Source: Owenia fusiformis (taxonomy: Eukaryota > Annelida > Polychaeta > Sabellida > Oweniidae). Taken from it: 60,000 nucleotides of DNA. Every line of letters starts with the position of its first letter. The first letter of the stretch is position 1. The position numbers and the translations under genes are program-made. The stretch covers positions 15,124,020 through 15,184,019 of the forward strand of contig CAIIXF020000012.1 of assembly GCA_903813345.2 (NCBI GenBank), read 5' to 3'. This document shows, piece by piece, positions 38,401 to 48,216 of this stretch. The notes under the pieces were generated by a model. The model did no database searches. It was given only the letters and a program-made list of their open reading frames with translations, and had not been told where the DNA came from.

Positions 38401-41400
38401 TTCGCTTCTTAAAAGAGAGCTTCATCATAGTTTATAAGTAGACGTTGTGCAAAGGATAGCAATTCTATAGAATGTCAACAACATGATTAATTACTTTAAT
38501 CTTAAATAGCTCAACTCCTTTGAATTTTATCCGTTTTTAATATGTCCACAGTAGTTTTGAAGCATCACAAATGCTCTAACAGTGCTGGCTACTGGTATGC
38601 TTCATCAGCATCGCATTCCTACTAATTTTGGGATTTAAGAGAAGCAGATGTGACAAAGAGTTACCAGCATTTGATACAATTTACCAACTCAAGGTAACGT
38701 TTATCAATTTTGCTACTTACTAGTTCTAACATTTCTTCGTCAGCAAGATCTGCTTTGTTAATAAATACTACAACTTTTTCAACACCAATCTGGAAAGGAA
38801 AGGTGAATAATGTGAAACATGCCACAATAATGTTACATGTTACAATAAAAATTGTTACATGTTACAATAAAAATTGTTACATGTTACAATAAAAGTTGTT
38901 ACATGTTACAATATAAATTACAAATGTATGTTGCTTCTGAAATGCAGTCTTAGAAGGTCTTGTTAGGTAGTATTTTAAATTAGAATTGCAATTTGTGCCT
39001 TGATTTAATTTACTATGGAACACATAAAACATGAGTGCAATGCAAACATATCATGGGGGGATAAACGGTTATAAAAGTTCTAAAGGTACCTGTTTTGCTA
39101 GTAGGATATGTTCCCTGGTCTGGGGCATGGTACCATCTGTTGCTGCTACAACCAAAATGGCTCCATCCATGCTGGCTGTACCTGTGATCATATTCTAGAA
39201 ATAAAATGGATTAAAACATGAAATATTTCAATGAGGTACAAATTGTGTTAGGATCAGCTTTGGGATGCCGTCTAAAGTCAACAGTTTTGGAGTTTGAGGG
39301 AGGATAAATCAATATTTGTTACCCAAGTTCTTGCCCATGGGCCTTTAAAAAGAGGAATCCTACTTTCAATTAAATATCCATGGGGCTACTCATTAGCGAG
39401 AAACTCCTGTCGTAAAAAGCAAATGAACCTTTTCAAATTTTGCTCATAACAAATTACTCTAAATGCTTACTTTTATATAGTCAGCATGCCCCGGACAGTC
39501 TACATGTCCATAATGTCTGTTTTCAGTGGAGTATTCTATAGTTGCAGCATTAATTGTGATTCCTCTGGCCTTCTCTTCAGGGGCTTTGTCAATGTCTTCA
39601 TATCTTTGGAAATTAGCCTGTTTGTTCTCAGACAACACTGTAATCAAAAAGTATGAAATGTTGACATATTTTCACAAAAACAGCTAAAACAAGGCATTAA
39701 TATGCAAAATAACACCACCTGCCATTTGTTACAGATGTTGACAACCCAACACCATTTATTACAGACGCTGAATGCCAAAAACACAAATTGCCAAAGGCGA
39801 AAATTTTGGACTATAACAATGTCACCGCTGGTTGTGACATAAAAATAATATTCAGTACCCTGTAAGGAAAGAAACCTGGAGAGAATGCAACCAATATCGC
39901 AAATTAATGAAAGGTTGATTTTAAATTATGTATAGCTGTAAACTAAATCAAATACACAATTCATCAATGTGAGTTTTATAAAATAAACTAAAATACACTG
40001 ATGTTTAAGAAAGGGTTCATCTACATACCTTTAGTGATGGCGGCTGTGAGGGTAGTTTTTCCATGGTCAACGTGACCAATTGTTCCAATGTTGAGATGTG
40101 GTTTATCTCGGACATATGTCTTTTTACTACTTGGTGCTGCAAATCTGACACTTGAGATCCTTAAGCCTCTCTTACACTGAAATAATATGTAGATATTACA
40201 CTGAAATCATTGAGATCCTTAAGTCTCTTTTACACTGAAACAATATGTAAATATTACACTGAAATCATTGAGATCATTAAGCCTCTCTTATGCTAAAACA
40301 ATATGTAAATATTACACTGAAATCATTGAATCATTAAGCCTCTCTTACACTGAAACAATATGTAAATATTACACTGAAATCATTGAGATCATTAAGCCTC
40401 TCTTATGCTAAAACAATATGTAAATATTACACTAAAATCATTGAATCATTAAGCCTCTCTTACACTGAAACAATATGTAAATATTACACTGAAATCATTG
40501 AGATCCTAAAGCCTCTCTTACACTGAAATAATATGTAGATATTACACTGAAATCATTGAGATCCTTAAGCCTCTCTTACACTGAAACAATATGTAAATAT
40601 TACACTTAAATCATTGAGATCATTAAGCCTCTCTTATGCTAAAGCAATATGTAAATATTACACTGAAATCATTGAGATCCTTAAGCCTCTATTACGCTAA
40701 AACAATATGTAGATATTACACTGAAATCATTGAGATCATTAAGCCTCTCTTACACTGAAACTATATGTACATATTACACTGAAATCATTGAAATCCTAAG
40801 ACTCCCTTACACTGAAACAATATGTAGATATTACACTGAAATCATTGAGATCCTTAAGCATCTCTTACACTGAAACAATATGTAGATATAACACTGAAAT
40901 TATTGAGATCCTTAAGCCTCTCTTACACTGAAACAATACTGTATAACATGAAATATTGCCGTGGATATAAAGTTGCCGATTGCCGAATGTAAAACAAAAA
41001 CGGCAACATAAAATTCGGAAATATAATTAAGTAATTGAAGATCGATCTTTGTGGGCGATAATATGGTAGTTGTCTAACGTGTGTCAACTTACTGTAATAG
41101 GGTAATTTTCTAACGAGTATCAACTTACTATACTTTAACAAAAATCATAAATAAAATACGATAAAATCGAAGCTTTATTCCCCAGCATAAAATTACAATA
41201 AAAAGTCATTTAAAAAGTTAAAATGTCAGAAGATCTAATTGTATCCAAGTGTTTTTGAAATTTATCCCAGTGCAGTATTAAAAGTTTTTAATTCCAATAT
41301 TAAAAGTTTTAATCTTGTTATTAATTGTCCTTGGTCTATCGAATGCCGGTTATCACTCAAATTGTCACTCATAATGTCAGGTTTTCTGAGTCAGTAAAAT

Positions 41401-44400
41401 GAAGGTGATTAAAATTCAGTTGTAAATCAAAATATATTAGAGGTGTCAGCTTAGCAATATTTTATTTGGCTTTACAATTAGGGGTGTCGTCAGGTCGGCA
41501 AACTTTTATTCGGCAATAACAATTTTAATCCAATTCGGAAAATAAAGCACCCGGATTTAATACATGTTATACAGTATGTAGATATTACACTGAAATCATT
41601 GAGATCCTTAAGCCTCTCTTACACTGAAACAATATGTAGATATTACAATGAAATCCTAAATTACCACACATATACGAGGGTTGTCCCAGAAGTAATGCAC
41701 TATATGCTCTAACTTTATCAATAATTGATATGTTTCCATGAAATTTTCAGAATATGTTCCTTAGAGACATTTTGATTGTTTTGAAAAATTTCATGTTGAC
41801 AGATGAAACTATATTGATGTTATAATAAAATCAAGTTGGTGAGTTTGGGTAGGGCGGGGCAGGTTATACATTCATGTCAAAAGGAATAAAAAATTGAAAA
41901 TATGAAATAATTAATCAACAAATACCATTTTGTGTAGCTATAAGAAGTATGCTCAAAAATACATTTTTGAGATACTAAATTACTATGAGCACATCCTAGA
42001 TTTAATGGATGTATATTGCACAGTGTCCCATTTCACATTTTCTCAAAACATATGCCCTTTTCATGGTATGTACTTTTAATGCCTGTCAGGTCAAACACTC
42101 TTGGCAATTTCTTCCACTGTGACTTGTGGAGTTTTTGCCTCCCATGTTTGGGGTCGTCATCCAGGGTCAAATAGTCTCTTTTAAATCTTTTCTGCCACCC
42201 CATAATTGTAGTTCTATCTGGTATATACTCCTTATATACTTTCTTCATGGTAGCATTGTTTTGCGTGGCTGTGAGTCCAAGTGAAGTATGAAGTTAGGCC
42301 ACTAAACGCAAGGCCTTCTGTTATCAGGTAAGAATTGCAGCCATTTTTGCAATTTCTTAACTGTGACTGTATTTGAATTCGTGACTATTGACATGTGGTA
42401 TTATGATATCACAGTGCTAAATGTCATTATTTGTACTTGATTAACATCATGTTGAATAAATTTAACAATTTCCAAAACATTTTGACCATTTAAAGGAACG
42501 AAATATTAATAAAATAACACTTTAGATCTTTTCATAATTAGAAAAATTGGTGCCTGCCCCGCCCACCCCTACCCCCATGTTGTTATAACAACCATATTGA
42601 GACTTAATATTAATGTTTGATGCTGAAACTTCAGGATATAATAGATAAAACTTCAATTGTTATATATACAAAATTTCAGCTGAATTAAAGAATATTAAAG
42701 AAAGTTAGAGCATATAGTGCATTACTTCTGGGACAACCCTCGTATTTCTGTTACATTAAGATATGGTTTAACTTCATTTAATTTCATATTTCATGATAAT
42801 ATATAAACTTAACATGAAATAAATGATTAAAAAATAATACACTGAAATCATTGAGTTCTTAAAGTAAAATCTTGTTTACACTAAAAAAAATCCTCATCTC
42901 AATATTCCTTTACAGGTAAAAACATGCAAATCTTCCCATATGTTCACATTTGATAAAAAAAACTCAAGATCAAGTAGTTTTGGTAAAAATACACGTTCAG
43001 AAATAAAATCATGTGTCTCATTTACATTGAATAAAAAAGCTAATCCTGAAATCCTCTAACAGATATCAATATGGAATATTTTCTAACTTACTATAATTGA
43101 GTTGGGCCATGCTGATTTCAGATGATTCACCAATGCTGGAATGATAAGAAATAATTATTTAAATAATATTTACATGTGTTGCTATAAAACTATATATATA
43201 TCAACAAAAACATATGGCAAAGACAGTCACTTGAAGGTTTTAGTATCAATCATAGAATCCCTTTTATAAGTCGAGAAAAATCAGAATGTATTTGGCCTGC
43301 AATGGAACAAAGTTGACTAAATCAAAGAATTCGACTGAATTGTTTGCTTGTTCAAGTAGTATTTGCAAACATTCTAACGTGATACAAGGACTTGATTTAG
43401 TAGATTCTAATTAATGTGGTAAATTTTACGCTGCTCCCTGATCCTTAAAGTACAATGTAGTTTGCTTACGCTTTTATAATCAGAATTCTGAAGTTTATCA
43501 TTTTTATATAAATTATATCAATTACATGTATACAGATAGTCACATATTAAGCATTACATGCAAATGAAAGGGCCTGTTAGCCTCTTGTAGATGCAACAGA
43601 AGAAGTGATTAGCTCCCATTAGGGAATGCCACTGATTAATTATTCATGAGCAATATTCACAACAGTCGATATGCTGTCCAATCTATTTACAGGATAAGGC
43701 GCACTACCCCCAGTTTTGAATGGCAACAGGCAAAATGCCTTCGCTTAAATAAGTCATAAAGTCATAAAGGATATGGCATAAATACAGTACACGAGGGGCA
43801 CATGTTTGCTTAAAGTCTGTTAAACTGCTTCAAAGGCAAGCAGTTGAACCCGAAAAACAAAAAATCTAAAGACTATTGTGCAATAATATATAGAAAAATG
43901 TATTCATATTGCACACAAATGACATTTGTATATCTTGGATTGCTTGTGAATTGGCTTATAAAGTCTATAACCTCTTATATTTTGATGCTTCTCTGCCATG
44001 CTAATTCTGAAAAAATAACATGGCGGAGACCTCAAATTACAAGAGGGCACATTCTAATTGCACTAAACAATAAATAATCTGAAATATACAAAATTCATTT
44101 GTGTGCAATATGAATATATTTTTCGATACATTATGGCACGATAGTCTTTAGATTTTTCACGTTCAACTGCTTGCCTTTGAAGCAGTTTAACAGACTGTAC
44201 AGTTTGGAACAAAAATAATGACACATGGATTTGCTGAAGTGACAGTGGAGACGATAACCCCATTTAACGTGTAACACGGAGATTGCCATTTTGCACGTCA
44301 ATTGACGTGAATCACGCTAATAAGCATAATGCCCATTGTAATTCATAATTTGAAACACTAGGTTAATTAGAAGACCCAGTGTTTAATATATATACAATCT

Positions 44401-47037
44401 AAGTAATATTTCTTTTATAGTACGTACACTTTGGTAAACATTAATGATATATTAAATCCCAGGGAAGTATTTCATTCCAAAATTGTGGAGAAAAGGCCGT
44501 TCAATCTTGTGAATTTTCTGTCAATGTTACGAACCAATGAAGTCACCACCGAACTTGCATTCTTGGAAAGTCTAAATCGATCGATGGAACGCTTTTTATT
44601 GCATTTTCTTCAAGTATTTAATCTAATGTAGCACTTGTATGCAGGAATTTGCGATCCTATGTGGGAATTTCGCGCTGGAACTAATCAAAGTTACGTCTCA
44701 CGAATCCTAGAAAACGCCATATTGGAATTACTATAATACACCTTCAATTATCTAGATATCGTCTTTCCGACGGGTTTTACGACAAAATTGGTACTGACCC
44801 AATGGTATTTTAATCTCTTAACAAAACGTGAGCCCCGATTCCGAGAAAAGACCACTGGAAATCACTAAAATGGGGTCTACCTTCCATCTTCTTTTTGACC
44901 GGAAGTGTTTTCCTGGCTTCGGCGTGTTGCCGATTTTTCCGTTTTTTCGTTTTTTCCTGGCTGGATTTAGTTTTTAAACCTTCTTTACATTGATCTAATG
45001 ATTACCTTAAACGAATTATAAACAATTTAAATTCCTATCCTCATTAGATCAGAATTTATTAGTTTTCTTTCCATCATTTGTTTACTTCCGGTTTGCAGTT
45101 GAATAAATATTTCTTGTAAACATTGACGTAAGCAGTTCGTAATAGTTGTTAGTTCAAAATGCAACCGGGGCAATAGCAAATGTTTATGAATATAACTATT
45201 ACATACGATGCAGATCATAATTTACTCATTTGTTTCCCAGTTTATAACTGCCCATTGTCCTGCCGATAATATGTGAAACTTTTACAAGATAATAGATTGC
45301 ACGTCAATTGCCGTGCAAACTATTGCACGTCACTTGACGGACATGACGGCAATTGCCGTTATTATCTATTGACATGCGCACTTTTGCTTCATAATTTCAC
45401 GTCAATTGTCGTGCAACATGGCAATTGCCGTACTTCACGTTAAATGGGGTTATCGTCTCCACTGAGTGAGGATTTCCCATGTTAAAAATAAGAGAGTTTT
45501 CAAGAGGTCATACATCAGTGGATTACAGTATACAACATGTAAAATATACAAATTTTAAGGGATATGTATCTAGACAATATTTGAGATTATAGGGCTTTCA
45601 AAACATCATGGTTTGGTTATGGTGATAGAAAATCCACCTATCATTTATTTTGTTCCAAACTGTAGAGCCATGCATGTGCAAAGCAAAATTTGGTGGAAAT
45701 GGCAGTTATCTCTGTTTATTTCAGTTGGACATCATCAATTCTAAACAATGGTAGTCTAACACTATTCCAGTTGCGCGATCCAAACTTAGGCCTAGCAATG
45801 ATTTCCAGAAAACAACAATCAACAGCGAACAAGTCAACATTAGGGCTGAAACGAACAGTAAATTCTCATACCGAATATTCGGCCAGCAAATCCCCGTTCG
45901 GCCCCGAATATTCGTTAAAAACCCGGAAGTATTTATAAGTTGTTTGATTTCTAAGAGCATGTGAAGTAAATACGCCAAGTTTGAATAGAATGCTGGCTGT
46001 GTTATGTAAACCATTTGTTTGTTTGTAATATTATTACATTTAATAAACGTCAATAAAGCATTTTATTTCCCTATTTGTTTGTTAATTTCACCAATAAAAC
46101 AGTTAATAAAAACGAAAACAAAAAATACAACCTTCTCCCGGCGTGTTAATTACGTCATCGGGAAACACCAAATATACAATGGTTCTAAAACACATACCAT
46201 ACGTAATTACGTAAAGAAACGATTGCCGATTACTATAGAACTTTTTTTATAGTATTCGAATTCACAATAAATAGTGAAGTTGTAGACTATAAGACAATGC
46301 AACGGTTGTGTTATGAATGATTATAAATACTTATTCCAAGCGCATGCGCTAAAAACCGAACCTAAAAACGAACCTGGCGCAGATTGCCTCTCGTCAAACG
46401 AATGTTCTTAACTTAATATTCAAGTTAATACCATTAATCAGCAGTACTCAGAGCGTCAGTGGTTACAAGTAAGAGCTGCAGATGACTCTTAGGTGAGTAA
46501 CCGTCGTAATCTATATCAGGATTGCTTTAAAATTGGGTTTGTCTTGGCGGGAGACTAAATCGGCGCGCATGCGCAGTCAGTCGTTTAATATTCGAATACC
46601 ACAAAATACCATTCGAATATCACCTCAGACCTATTTGCAACCGAATACTCGAGTATTCGTTTCACCCCTAGTCAACATATCAATTTAATGGCAAATGATT
46701 CCAGTTTACAAAACGAGTCGACATAGATGACATTGGCATCGCTCAGACTTGGGAAATTCCCTCCTTTGTAGATACAATGTACCAGAGACAATAAAATAAA
46801 AAAATAAAAGCAAAAATGCTAAAAAATCATGATAAAAAAAATTATGAAATTTTTACATTTTAAAAAATTAGGATTTATGTAAAAACCAAGCTGCTGTTTC
46901 TTACAATATTGATCAAACAGATTAACCAATTAATACTGTATACAGCGCACTCTAAAAGCTTGTAAATCAAGGTTTCAAACAAAAGATATACCTGTATTTG
47001 TAGCAGACCATGCAGACCGGCAAATAAAAGCAGCCAT
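29406..47037 (-). CDS. TUFM: mitochondrial elongation factor Tu, 12 coding exons
   Basis: GTPase that carries aminoacyl-tRNA to the mitochondrial ribosome in the matrix. Coding exons in order: 46992-47037, 43092-43135, 40029-40176, 39471-39637, 39090-39194, 38721-38789, 37820-37912, 36619-36751, 34844-34948, 32691-32842, 31393-31566, 29406-29576. All junctions are GT-AG and all phases match, giving 468 aa, close to vertebrate TUFM. The N-terminus ([10 protein letters not shown]) is a plausible transit peptide. Motifs: G1 GHVDHGKT (64-71), GITIN (105-109), DCPGH (126-130), NKAD (181-184), SAL (218-220), and [13 protein letters not shown] opening domain 2. The Lys-rich tail ends EKGY. An AATAAA lies ~380 nt past the stop (29021-29026). 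Introns carry many arrays and MITEs. Exon 10 has 11 upstream in-frame partial copies; the model uses the last acceptor. Head to head with the PH-domain gene. Confidence 0.96.
29713..30360. mobile_element. pogo-like MITE with enlarged interior (TUFM last intron)
   Basis: The left end is tagtgaaacctgtgaagtgg aacacctctg. Its partner near 30300-30360 reads aagtggaacacctcccaagt and ttccacttaaacacattttc. About 500 bp of unrelated AT-rich sequence lies inside, so a later insertion is likely. Confidence 0.5.
30587..31311. mobile_element. ~725 bp foldback element in TUFM intron
   Basis: The outer arms 30587-30634 (gggatcgatatggcgaac...ctcttaaacca) and 31264-31311 (tggtttaagagaaaa...ttcgccatatcgataccc) are inverted. 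Inner arms around 30828-30915 and 30990-31110 also pair (ggaatttttggttcatttta / aaaatgaaccaaaatttcc). No transposase. Confidence 0.65.
31750..32330. repeat. 16 bp tandem repeat, ~36 copies
   Basis: The unit is ATACAATTGCATACAC with variants (acaaatgcacacac, acaaacaattg, caattgcgtacac). It lies in the TUFM intron between exons 10 and 11. The unit has no stop codons on most frames, so long false open frames run on both strands. Confidence 0.9.
32691..34462 (-). repeat. 12-copy array of the TUFM exon 10 start
   Basis: A 144 bp unit holds a splice acceptor (tatattgcag), the first 31 codons of exon 10 ([20 protein letters not shown] ... RDDVK) and ~50 bp of former intron. It is repeated 11 times upstream of the functional exon 10 (32691-32842). 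The first-copy acceptor lies at 34426/34427, exactly 11 x 144 bp from the last one. Because 144 is a multiple of 3 and there is no stop, the frame stays open through the array in the true EF-Tu phase. Only the last copy has the real donor. Confidence 0.92.
34597..34740. repeat. fragment of the 22146-type foldback element
   Basis: The segment ttagggagtttcagccatgt ... gataaatataaat is closely similar to 22425-22555. It lacks the outer inverted ends and sits in the TUFM intron between exons 9 and 10. Confidence 0.65.
35049..36070. repeat. 49 bp minisatellite, ~21 copies
   Basis: The unit is gccaacgctgatgccacagt gcaatacctactgccagagt gttccaacc. In the left part three variants (ctctg, cactg, cgctg) recur in order, showing growth by 147 bp triplets; the right part is dominated by one variant. 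It lies in the TUFM intron between exons 8 and 9. Confidence 0.9.
36299..36403. mobile_element. short MITE, GGTCACATTTGCTCC family (copy 3)
   Basis: The left tgggtcacatttgctccgat and the right ttggagcaaatgtgactcgg are inverted, with a small palindromic core. In the TUFM intron between exons 8 and 9. Confidence 0.65.
36770..36881. repeat. hairpin with 29 bp perfect arms
   Basis: 36770-36798 (gttatgtcactatgacgtga...) is the exact inverted complement of 36853-36881. Inner short pairs (gttctcccaatatag / ctatatttgggcaagaac) extend the stem. It lies 19 bp upstream of the TUFM exon 8 acceptor (in gene orientation). Confidence 0.75.
37363..37740. mobile_element. GGAACGG-rich MITE in TUFM intron
   Basis: ggaacggttcgg words at the left (37390-37450) are mirrored by gttccgttccgaa at the right (37675-37687). 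Outer agatgtcattaggaac and ggtatccgtgacacctc are loosely inverted. Probably a hAT-like non-autonomous element; the ends are uncertain. Confidence 0.45.
37925..38320. repeat. AT-only tandem repeat
   Basis: Units such as aatataattgaataatataa aatataatgaatatattttc recur with a higher-order period near 180 bp. It begins 13 bp from the TUFM exon 7 acceptor. Confidence 0.85.
38817..38925. repeat. ~22 bp tandem repeat (attgttacatgttacaataa)
   Basis: About four copies of a short palindrome-rich unit (gttacatgttac) immediately next to the TUFM exon 6 acceptor side. Confidence 0.75.
40177..40938 (-). repeat. ~58 bp tandem repeat made from the TUFM exon 3 acceptor
   Basis: On the minus strand each unit contains the exon 3 acceptor (TTGTTTCAG) and the first ~22 exon bases (TGTAAGAGAGGCTTAAGGAT). 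About 13 copies lie directly upstream of the real exon 3, one more follows the inserted MITE near 41580-41640, and a diverged one sits near 42840. A decoy exon would read eight native codons, then reach TAA within five more. Confidence 0.88.
40939..41574. mobile_element. 636 bp TIR MITE with TA duplication and known empty site
   Basis: The ends CTGTATAACATG and CATGTTATACAG are flanked by TA. It interrupts a unit of the exon 3 repeat: uninterrupted units read aacaaTAtgtag, here aacaaTA[element]TAtgtag, which fixes both ends. The interior has ttgccgattgccgaat / attcggcaataac inverted words and no transposase. Confidence 0.85.
41675..42742 (-). mobile_element. decayed mariner-family element, 1,068 bp
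   Basis: The perfect 42 bp terminal inverted repeats begin CGAGGGTTGTCCCAGAAGTA and are flanked by TA. On the minus strand 42033-42248 reads a piece of transposase N-terminal HTH region ([27 protein letters not shown]), matching the mariner 'WFKRFKxG..SLEDDPRSGRP' pattern. The catalytic DDD/DDE part is missing, so it is non-autonomous. It lies in TUFM intron 2. Confidence 0.85.
43814..44196. mobile_element. 383 bp foldback MITE, AGTCTGTTAAACTGC ends
   Basis: The 36 bp terminal inverted repeats are perfect (43814-43849 against 44161-44196). The inner stem gtattcatattgcacacaaa also pairs. It is the same family as 22146-22710 and lies in TUFM intron 1. Confidence 0.8.
44244..45463. mobile_element. 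~1.2 kb long-inverted-repeat element with ACGTCAATTGACGT palindromes
   Basis: 44244-44271 (AGTGGAGACGATAACCCCAT...) is the exact inverted complement of 45436-45463. Outside it a further inverted pair (cagtttggaacaaaa near 44199 and ttttgttccaaactgta near 45649) suggests the full element is longer. Many short palindromes (gacgtcaattgacgtgaa, acggcaattgccgt) lie just inside both arms. No transposase frame. Confidence 0.65.
45841..46670. mobile_element. hAT-type MITE, 830 bp, 8 bp target duplication
   Basis: The ends TAGGGCTGAAACGAA and TTCGTTTCACCCCTA are bordered on both sides by GTCAACAT (45833-45840 and 46671-46678). An 8 bp duplication with this end sequence is diagnostic of hAT elements. 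No transposase. In TUFM intron 1. Confidence 0.88.
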
Positions 47038-47406
47038 CTTGAATTTAAATGTTAAACTCTGTAGAGACTAAGTTCAAATGAAAATGTTAAATTCATTCAT
47101 TAATTGAGGCAGGAATTCCATATCAATGCATTTTAATTATGTTTTGTGAGTTCATTTATTCCCTAAAAATATCAAATGTGAATTATGTCGCATAATTCAC
47201 TAGTTTTTGACTTTCTACATGAAACGAAAACAAGTTCCAAATCCCGGAAGTGATTCCATTTTTGTTTTTGACCTACTTTTAAAATAAGAAAATATTTACA
47301 TTTTACTCTCTCACTGCTATATGAAAGCAGATCGTGTTATAAAAATCATCGTATTGAACAGACAATTATACACCTCCTAATGTGGATACTATAGAAACAT
47401 TTAACA
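47038..47406. promoter_or_regulatory. shared promoter region between TUFM and the PH-domain gene
   Basis: The two start codons point away from each other with 369 bp between them, so both 5' leaders and any core promoter must lie here or nearby. I see no clear TATA box. A bidirectional promoter is inferred from spacing only. Confidence 0.5.
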
Positions 47407-48216
47407 ATGAAGATAAACGAACGAAATTTGATATATTATGCAAACTGCAATGCACCCGTTGATAAAGAAGGATGGCTGATGAAGAGGGGAGAAGTTAATA
47501 AAGGATTTCAAAAGCGATGGTTTGTTTTGAAAGGAAACTTACTATTCTATTTTGAAAGACAAATCGATCGTGAACCAACTGGTTTAATCATTGTTGAAGG
47601 TTGCACTGTTGAACTCGCTGAACTCGATTCAGACAGTTTCACGTTCCAGCTTGTATTCACAGGCCCCGGGAGTCGAAGTTACATTCTGTCATCTACATCA
47701 CAAGAGGAAATGGAAGCATGGATGAAAGCTATCACATGTGCCAATTACGAATACATGAAATTGATGGTATCTGAGCTTCAACGTCAGCTGGAGGAAATAA
47801 CATTAGCCGATAATTCAGACATTCAGGAGACATTCAGAGAATCCATACCACCCGCCGGATCTCAAAATGACAATACTCCTATCGTTGATATCAGCTCTAA
47901 CTCGCAGTCATCTAATAGTCGTGGTAGCTCTCGTTTTAACCCATTTGATTCCAAGGGACCGACTGCCGATGTCTTTGGACAGCCTGAATTTACATCACGT
48001 CAAAGTGCCTCTACTAAGTCAGATCAAGTCTCACAAGGGTTACCCAAGGTGCCACCCAGACCAAGTCGAAACCAACCTTACAACAGAGTCAGAACATTTG
48101 ATGAAATGCATCTTGAATTTAAAGAAAATATTGATCAGAAAATGACAATGAAATTTGGTCGCTCAATAATGCCTTCACTAGTTGGGGAATTAGTCACCCC
48201 AGCATCACCCTTTTAA
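47407..48216 (+). CDS. PHETA1: PH-domain endosomal adaptor of the sesquipedalian/PHETA family
   Basis: Intronless, 269 aa. A PH domain spans about residues 18-113, with the pattern KEGWLMKRGEVNKGFQKRWF, NLLFYFERQ and the closing W of EMEAWMKAIT. A short coiled coil (about 115-133, LMVSELQRQLEEI), a Ser-rich linker, a proline motif PPRPSR (216-221) and FDEMH (231-235) follow. FDEMH fits the F-x-x-x-H 'F&H' motif by which family members bind the inositol 5-phosphatase OCRL. Known role: endosomal recycling and retrograde traffic from early/recycling endosomes. Length and layout match human PHETA1/2 (about 250-260 aa). The ATG is the first in frame, with context AACAATGA; an ATTAAA occurs at 48440. 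Which vertebrate paralogue it equals cannot be decided, as the family probably duplicated in vertebrates. Confidence 0.9.
   Translation: MKINERNLIYYANCNAPVDKEGWLMKRGEVNKGFQKRWFVLKGNLLFYFERQIDREPTGLIIVEGCTVELAELDSDSFTFQLVFTGPGSRSYILSSTSQEEMEAWMKAITCANYEYMKLMVSELQRQLEEITLADNSDIQETFRESIPPAGSQNDNTPIVDISSNSQSSNSRGSSRFNPFDSKGPTADVFGQPEFTSRQSASTKSDQVSQGLPKVPPRPSRNQPYNRVRTFDEMHLEFKENIDQKMTMKFGRSIMPSLVGELVTPASPF

Noticed and set aside
29406-47037. EF-Tu gene as bacterial contamination or recent bacterial transfer
   Set aside because: It has 12 exons with GT-AG introns and a plausible transit peptide, and its sequence follows animal TUFM.
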